Shown here in pieces: positions 39,082-42,510 of a stretch of DNA of 42,510 bases (position 1 is its first letter; the number at the start of each line of letters is the position of its first letter). The notes beneath the pieces were generated by a model. It saw only the letters and a list, made by a program, of their open reading frames with translations. It made no database searches and had not been told where the DNA came from. The DNA comes from Alphaproteobacteria bacterium (GTDB lineage Bacteria; Pseudomonadota; Alphaproteobacteria; Micavibrionales; CSBR16-224), in assembly GCA_006226225.1 (NCBI GenBank), contig SBHI01000055.1:1-42510 (forward strand). The letters are read 5' to 3'. The position numbers and the translations under genes are program-made.

Positions 39082-40477
39082 AGCGGCTGCCGGTTTTTTG
39101 CACTTGGCGCGGTGCGGTGGGCGCAGTTTTTGCCAGAACCGCTTCACTAGCCTGTCCCAGATTTTTCAGACCGTTTTGTTCAAAACCGGCTCTCTCCCAC
39201 AGCATTTCAATCGCGCCGACACTGATATCGCGCTTTGTGACCGGACTGACAAAAGACAGTTTTGTATTTGCAAAGGGAACGGTGTTGCCCGTTTTATCAA
39301 GTCCGAGCGGTGCATCAAAATGTTTTGCAACAGCGGTGTCAAAATCCATGCCGCCGCCGCGCGCCACACTGTAATTCATCACCGATATGTGGGAATGGGC
39401 ATAGCGCTGCATGCGGGACAGGCTGTTTGTGTCATATTCAGCACCGCTTTCTGTGAGGGAGGTAATTTCTCCGCGGCACAACGCTTCTTTTACCATTGTT
39501 TCGGCATGTGCGATATGAGGCTTGTCACCGTAAAGACTGTGTTGCTGTAGGTTGGACAGAATGGTTGTGCCGACCCGGCTTTGGCATAGATGTTGAAAGC
39601 AGATGCGGTCTTGTAATTGCGCAGATGTTCCCAGTTTTTCCGTTAGGGCCTCAATATCCGTTTTCCCTTCGGCAAAGTCCGGATAATGGCTGCTTTTCAT
39701 CAGCAATTGTAAAGCGGTTTTGTACTGTGCCGTATGTGCCTGTAATTCGTTCAGATGAAATATTTCTCTGTATGCGTTCACGTCTCCCATACTGTCTGCC
39801 ATGATGCCTTTCCTGTCCTGATCGTAATGGCAGGTTTCATGGACAATGTTCAGACAAAGCTTACCGATAATGTCTGCCTCATCCATTTCGGGGTCGTAAA
39901 ACAAGGTTAGCTCTTTACTGTCGGGTGAGAAGCTGCCGCTGAGGGCACTGTTTTGTGCGGGGCGCAGATTGACTGTCATATCATTGTCACGCAAAAGCTC
40001 TGCCACCGTATTGCATTGCGGCAAATCCGCTTCTTCGAGAAATTTGATACAGGCGCGCAAAAGTTTTGCGTTCTGTCCTGTGGCGCCGTGATTAAGATCA
40101 CTGAGTTTAAAGCGCGTACAGTCGTCCTGCCAATCTGTGTAAATTCTACTGTTGATGTCCCTTCGCTCGGCTGCGAGAACATCATTGCCCAATCCTTTCT
40201 TTTCCGCCATATCGACCATAGCGGCATAAACCATTTCCGCTTCGGTCTCGACTGCGGCTTTCTCATTTGTGATCAAATGAATGCTGTTTCCTTCGGCATA
40301 ACATTGTTTGCCGTTGCGTTTAATCTGGCTGTGCAGACGCGGGTGACCAAGCTGCTCCATGAGAGAGGCGGCCTCGGGATGCATATCCTGCATCGTTTTT
40401 TCAATTTGCCGCTGCAACGGCGAGATCGCGAGTTTGCGAAACGTCTCTTTCAGCGTTTTTAAGACATTTTTTCCCAT
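39062..40477 (-). CDS. Unknown 471-residue protein with an HEXXH zinc motif
   Basis: A 471-residue cytoplasmic-looking protein without signal or membrane segment. Residues 213-217 read HETCH in LNIVHETCHYDQD, an HEXXH zinc-protease motif within a hydrophobic helix. A possible third ligand is Glu244 (HLNELQAH), 27 residues on, as in gluzincins. Before the motif is a strand-rich part (KELTLFYDPEMDEADIIGKL). The first 100 residues are charged helices, and the last 120 are rich in Gly and Ser. I recall an uncharacterised metallopeptidase family (DUF6782) with such features, but cannot confirm it. It is divergent from the 2OG oxygenase gene. Confidence 0.75.
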   Translation of the reverse strand: MGKNVLKTLKETFRKLAISPLQRQIEKTMQDMHPEAASLMEQLGHPRLHSQIKRNGKQCYAEGNSIHLITNEKAAVETEAEMVYAAMVDMAEKKGLGNDVLAAERRDINSRIYTDWQDDCTRFKLSDLNHGATGQNAKLLRACIKFLEEADLPQCNTVAELLRDNDMTVNLRPAQNSALSGSFSPDSKELTLFYDPEMDEADIIGKLCLNIVHETCHYDQDRKGIMADSMGDVNAYREIFHLNELQAHTAQYKTALQLLMKSSHYPDFAEGKTDIEALTEKLGTSAQLQDRICFQHLCQSRVGTTILSNLQQHSLYGDKPHIAHAETMVKEALCRGEITSLTESGAEYDTNSLSRMQRYAHSHISVMNYSVARGGGMDFDTAVAKHFDAPLGLDKTGNTVPFANTKLSFVSPVTKRDISVGAIEMLWERAGFEQNGLKNLGQASEAVLAKTAPTAPRQVQKTGSRFSAGSG

Positions 40478-40574
40478 GCAAATATTATATAATAAGCTTA
40501 TTAAATAATGGTTTCCGCGGTTTATATATTTTCTCTCTTGTAGTTTTGATTATTCGGGCGCAATACTAAAATCC

Positions 40575-41249
40575 ATGACAAATGATGTAACGATACCTAC
40601 GGTTCTGCATAACGCCGCCGCCATATTCCATGCACGGATTGTGGAGGATTTGTTTGAAAAAGGCTGGTCAGTACAGCCTGATTACCTCGGCATCGGACTG
40701 GCGGCGGTGCTCAAAATGCGGATGACGGAGCTGGAGGAAGCGGCGGCGCTGACACCGGCGGGAATCGGGCGGGAGAATGATAACCGCATTGCCAAGGATA
40801 TCCGCCGTGACAGCACTTTCTGGCTTGATCCTGCAAATAGTACGGATCGCGAATATACGGAACTGATGGAGGATTTGCGCCTGACGCTAAACCGTCATCT
40901 GTTTCTGGGTTTATTTGAGTATGAAGCGCATTACGCCCTCTATCCGGCAGGCGGTTTTTACAAGAAACATATTGATGCATTGAAAGGCGGCAAGAACCGT
41001 ATTGTCTCGACGGTTTGCTATTTGAATGAAGACTGGCAGGAAAAAGACGGCGGCATGCTGACATTATTTGACCGCAATGACCATAGCCGTGTTGTGAATA
41101 TCGTTCTGCCGGAAGAAGGGAGCATCGCCGTTTTCCTTAGCGAGGATATTCCGCATGAAGTGACACCAGCGAATCGCGTGCGCCGCAGTATCGCGGGTTG
41201 GTTTCGTTGTAATACTTCCTCGGCAGAACGGGCGAACCCTCTTATTTAG
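40575..41249 (+). CDS. 2-oxoglutarate/Fe(II) oxygenase (prolyl 4-hydroxylase-like)
   Basis: A 224-residue protein of the SM-20/prolyl-4-hydroxylase type. The iron ligands are His132 and Asp134 (KKHID) and His194 (IPHEVTPA). The 2-oxoglutarate-binding arginine is Arg204 in RRSIAGWFR. The double-stranded beta-helix core includes YALYPAGGFYKKH and GMLTLFDR. Bacterial members hydroxylate prolines in proteins such as EF-Tu, or act on other targets; the partner is unknown here. No ribosome site is seen at the ATG 40575. A TTGTAG-18-AATACT pair upstream would start the mRNA at about the ATG, so it may be leaderless. It overlaps the convergent HEXXH gene by 8 bp. Confidence 0.88.
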   Translation: MTNDVTIPTVLHNAAAIFHARIVEDLFEKGWSVQPDYLGIGLAAVLKMRMTELEEAAALTPAGIGRENDNRIAKDIRRDSTFWLDPANSTDREYTELMEDLRLTLNRHLFLGLFEYEAHYALYPAGGFYKKHIDALKGGKNRIVSTVCYLNEDWQEKDGGMLTLFDRNDHSRVVNIVLPEEGSIAVFLSEDIPHEVTPANRVRRSIAGWFRCNTSSAERANPLI

Positions 41250-41976
41250 GTGGTGTGTTTTCAGGAGCATCGGTTTTACTGCCGCAATGCGCTTCTTCCT
41301 GTGCAAGATTTTCCGGCGTATCTATTTTATTCTGCCGTTGCGCCACCTGCAGGCGCAATTGCCGCACAAGCGGTCTGGCAGCAGCGGCAAGCTGCCTTTT
41401 CATCTCTTTGCGTTTGGCGGTTCTTTGTTCGGCTGTTACCGGCCCGATACCCTGATAGCCGATATTGCGGATATGCTGTAAAAGCTCGATCTTGATGGAG
41501 GGGATCATTTCACGGATGGTGTCGATATCAATGATAATATGGCGGTTTTCATGGGCACGGACGACATCGGCGTAACATTTGTCATCCGTGATTTCCTTGG
41601 CGATAAAAACACTGGCCTGATAAGTGATGATAAACGTCGCATGTTCGAAGTAAAGGCAGGATTTGCCGTCCTGATCCGTCCATGTGTTGAAACCCATACG
41701 CAGACGATGTCCCAGCTGGCGCATGGTCACACCGTCCAAAAAATCTGTTCCGGACGAGGCTCCTTTATGACTGGCAAAGGAGGTGCCGGAAGGTGTCGTC
41801 ATGCCCTGCGCCAGCTGCGTGCCGGAAAAATCGGTATTATAAAGCGTCTTCTCGGCGGCAAAATGCACATAAACCTGCGGCGGAGGTTTGACCGGGCAGA
41901 CAACCAGTCCGGCGGAAAGGATGCTGGCGGCAGCACCGTGTTTTAGAAGGAAGGCGGTTGCGGAAAGAAAGCCCAT
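41242..41976 (-). CDS. Secreted HEXXH protein, copy 2 of a tandem pair
   Basis: A 244-residue protein. Residues about 1-30 form a signal peptide or anchor (FLSATAFLLKHGAAASILSA, then GLVVC, which could be a lipobox-like end). Residues 142-146 are HENRH in VVRAHENRHIIIDIDTI, an HEXXH zinc motif. The motif is set in a block shared with the upstream neighbour: CLYFxHATFxITY, then KCYxDVVRAHE, then YQGxGP. The C-terminal third is Gln/Arg-rich and helical, and ends in a Cys-containing tail. It resembles secreted Zn-protease-like proteins of the DUF922 kind, but only tentatively. The start touches the stop of the neighbouring paralogue (TAG-ATG). Confidence 0.75.
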   Translation of the reverse strand: MGFLSATAFLLKHGAAASILSAGLVVCPVKPPPQVYVHFAAEKTLYNTDFSGTQLAQGMTTPSGTSFASHKGASSGTDFLDGVTMRQLGHRLRMGFNTWTDQDGKSCLYFEHATFIITYQASVFIAKEITDDKCYADVVRAHENRHIIIDIDTIREMIPSIKIELLQHIRNIGYQGIGPVTAEQRTAKRKEMKRQLAAAARPLVRQLRLQVAQRQNKIDTPENLAQEEAHCGSKTDAPENTPPK

Positions 41977-42510
41977 CTACTGTGCCTGCGGAGGAGTTGA
42001 AAGTCCGAGCTGCTTCTTCAGTAATTCAAAGTCGATATGGGGAAAATCCCCCGGGCATTTCGCCTGTTCACGCAGGTAGTTTTCCGGCGTGTCAATCGCA
42101 CTTTGGCGTTCCCTGACGGCGACACGGAGTTTTTCGATCATGGGAATTGTGGCCTGCATGACTTGTTTTTGCAGTTCTTTCTGTTTGGCTTGTGCGGCTT
42201 GCAGTTTCATCGGGCCGAAACCCTGATAACCAAGGGAGCGCAGATAAAGCAGCATATCCGATTTGATGTGCGGGATATACTCCTGAATACTCTTGATATC
42301 AATGGCGACATGCTGCATTTCATGGGCGCGGACGACATCGAGATAGCATTTTTTGTCCAAAGCTTCTCTGGCGATAAAGACAGCAGGGTAGTAAGTGATG
42401 GCAAATGTGGCGTGGGAAAAATAGAGACAGATATTTCCTGCTTTATCACTTCTGGTCGTGAAATTCAGAAAAAATTTGTGACTGACCTGCCGGGCGGTCG
42501 TGCCGTGCAC
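41977..42510 (-). CDS. HEXXH protein, copy 1 of a tandem pair (cut at the window edge)
   Basis: The N-terminus lies beyond the window; 177 residues are visible and the true start is not seen. The visible part begins in a region like residues 80-100 of the other copy. It has CLYFSHATFAITYYPAVFIA, then VVRAHEMQHVAIDIKSI, with the HEMQH zinc motif, and LGYQGFGPM after it. The C-terminal helix (QQ/KQ rich) and the ENYLREQAKC stretch echo the neighbour. Its stop directly precedes the neighbour's ATG, so the two are co-transcribed and probably arose by tandem duplication. Confidence 0.75.
   Translation of the reverse strand: MHGTTARQVSHKFFLNFTTRSDKAGNICLYFSHATFAITYYPAVFIAREALDKKCYLDVVRAHEMQHVAIDIKSIQEYIPHIKSDMLLYLRSLGYQGFGPMKLQAAQAKQKELQKQVMQATIPMIEKLRVAVRERQSAIDTPENYLREQAKCPGDFPHIDFELLKKQLGLSTPPQAQ

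Overview
The window comes from a Gram-negative proteobacterium. Outer-membrane, periplasmic and ubiquinone genes are all present. The content points to a facultative anaerobe that respires nitrate, most likely an alphaproteobacterium, but that placement rests on gene content only and no marker gene was compared. No insertion sequences, phage genes or CRISPR arrays were seen.

Layout: (1) 1-300: the 3' end of a tRNA-Ser, a terminator, and a second copy of the tRNA tail 164 bp further on. (2) 0.3-5.2 kb: a small secreted protein followed by a CusB/CusA copper/silver efflux pair. (3) 5.2-10.9 kb: a sterol-desaturase-type hydroxylase, the class III (anaerobic) ribonucleotide reductase NrdD with its activase NrdG, an AlgE-like outer-membrane barrel and a small VOC-fold protein. 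(4) 10.9-14.5 kb, minus strand: ubiT-ubiU-ubiV for oxygen-independent ubiquinone synthesis, with a PLP-dependent histidine-type decarboxylase as last gene. (5) 14.6-29.3 kb: moeA, a Crp/Fnr regulator, two NarK transporters, narGHJI, a parvulin isomerase, nnrS and a second Crp/Fnr regulator. (6) 29.4-35.1 kb: a structured leader (candidate molybdenum-cofactor riboswitch), then moaA, a moaC-mogA fusion, moaD, moaE, mobA, an unknown gene, a TauE/SafE permease, and a convergent moeB-rhodanese. (7) 35.3-42.5 kb: a looser block with an M14-type metallohydrolase, a protein with four 64-residue repeats, a membrane-anchored histone-deacetylase-fold protein, a small ankyrin-like protein, a 471-residue HEXXH protein, a 2OG-Fe(II) oxygenase, and two tandem secreted HEXXH paralogues, the last one cut by the window edge.

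How it works together: regions 3-6 form one anaerobic/nitrate programme. NarK proteins import nitrate and export nitrite. NarGHI oxidises quinol and reduces nitrate, using Moco made by the moa/moe/mob genes; NarJ and perhaps the parvulin help assembly. UbiTUV keeps ubiquinone available without O2, NrdDG supplies deoxynucleotides without O2, and NnrS relieves nitric oxide stress. Seven 14-bp palindromes of the FNR/Dnr type (TTGAY-N4-RTCAA) lie in front of these units, and two Dnr-like regulators are encoded inside the block. No nitrite, NO or N2O reductase is in the window.

The least explained parts are the 35-42.5 kb block, a missing cluster cysteine in UbiU, cysteine-rich tails on NarH and on one regulator, the decarboxylase in the ubi operon, and the moaA leader.
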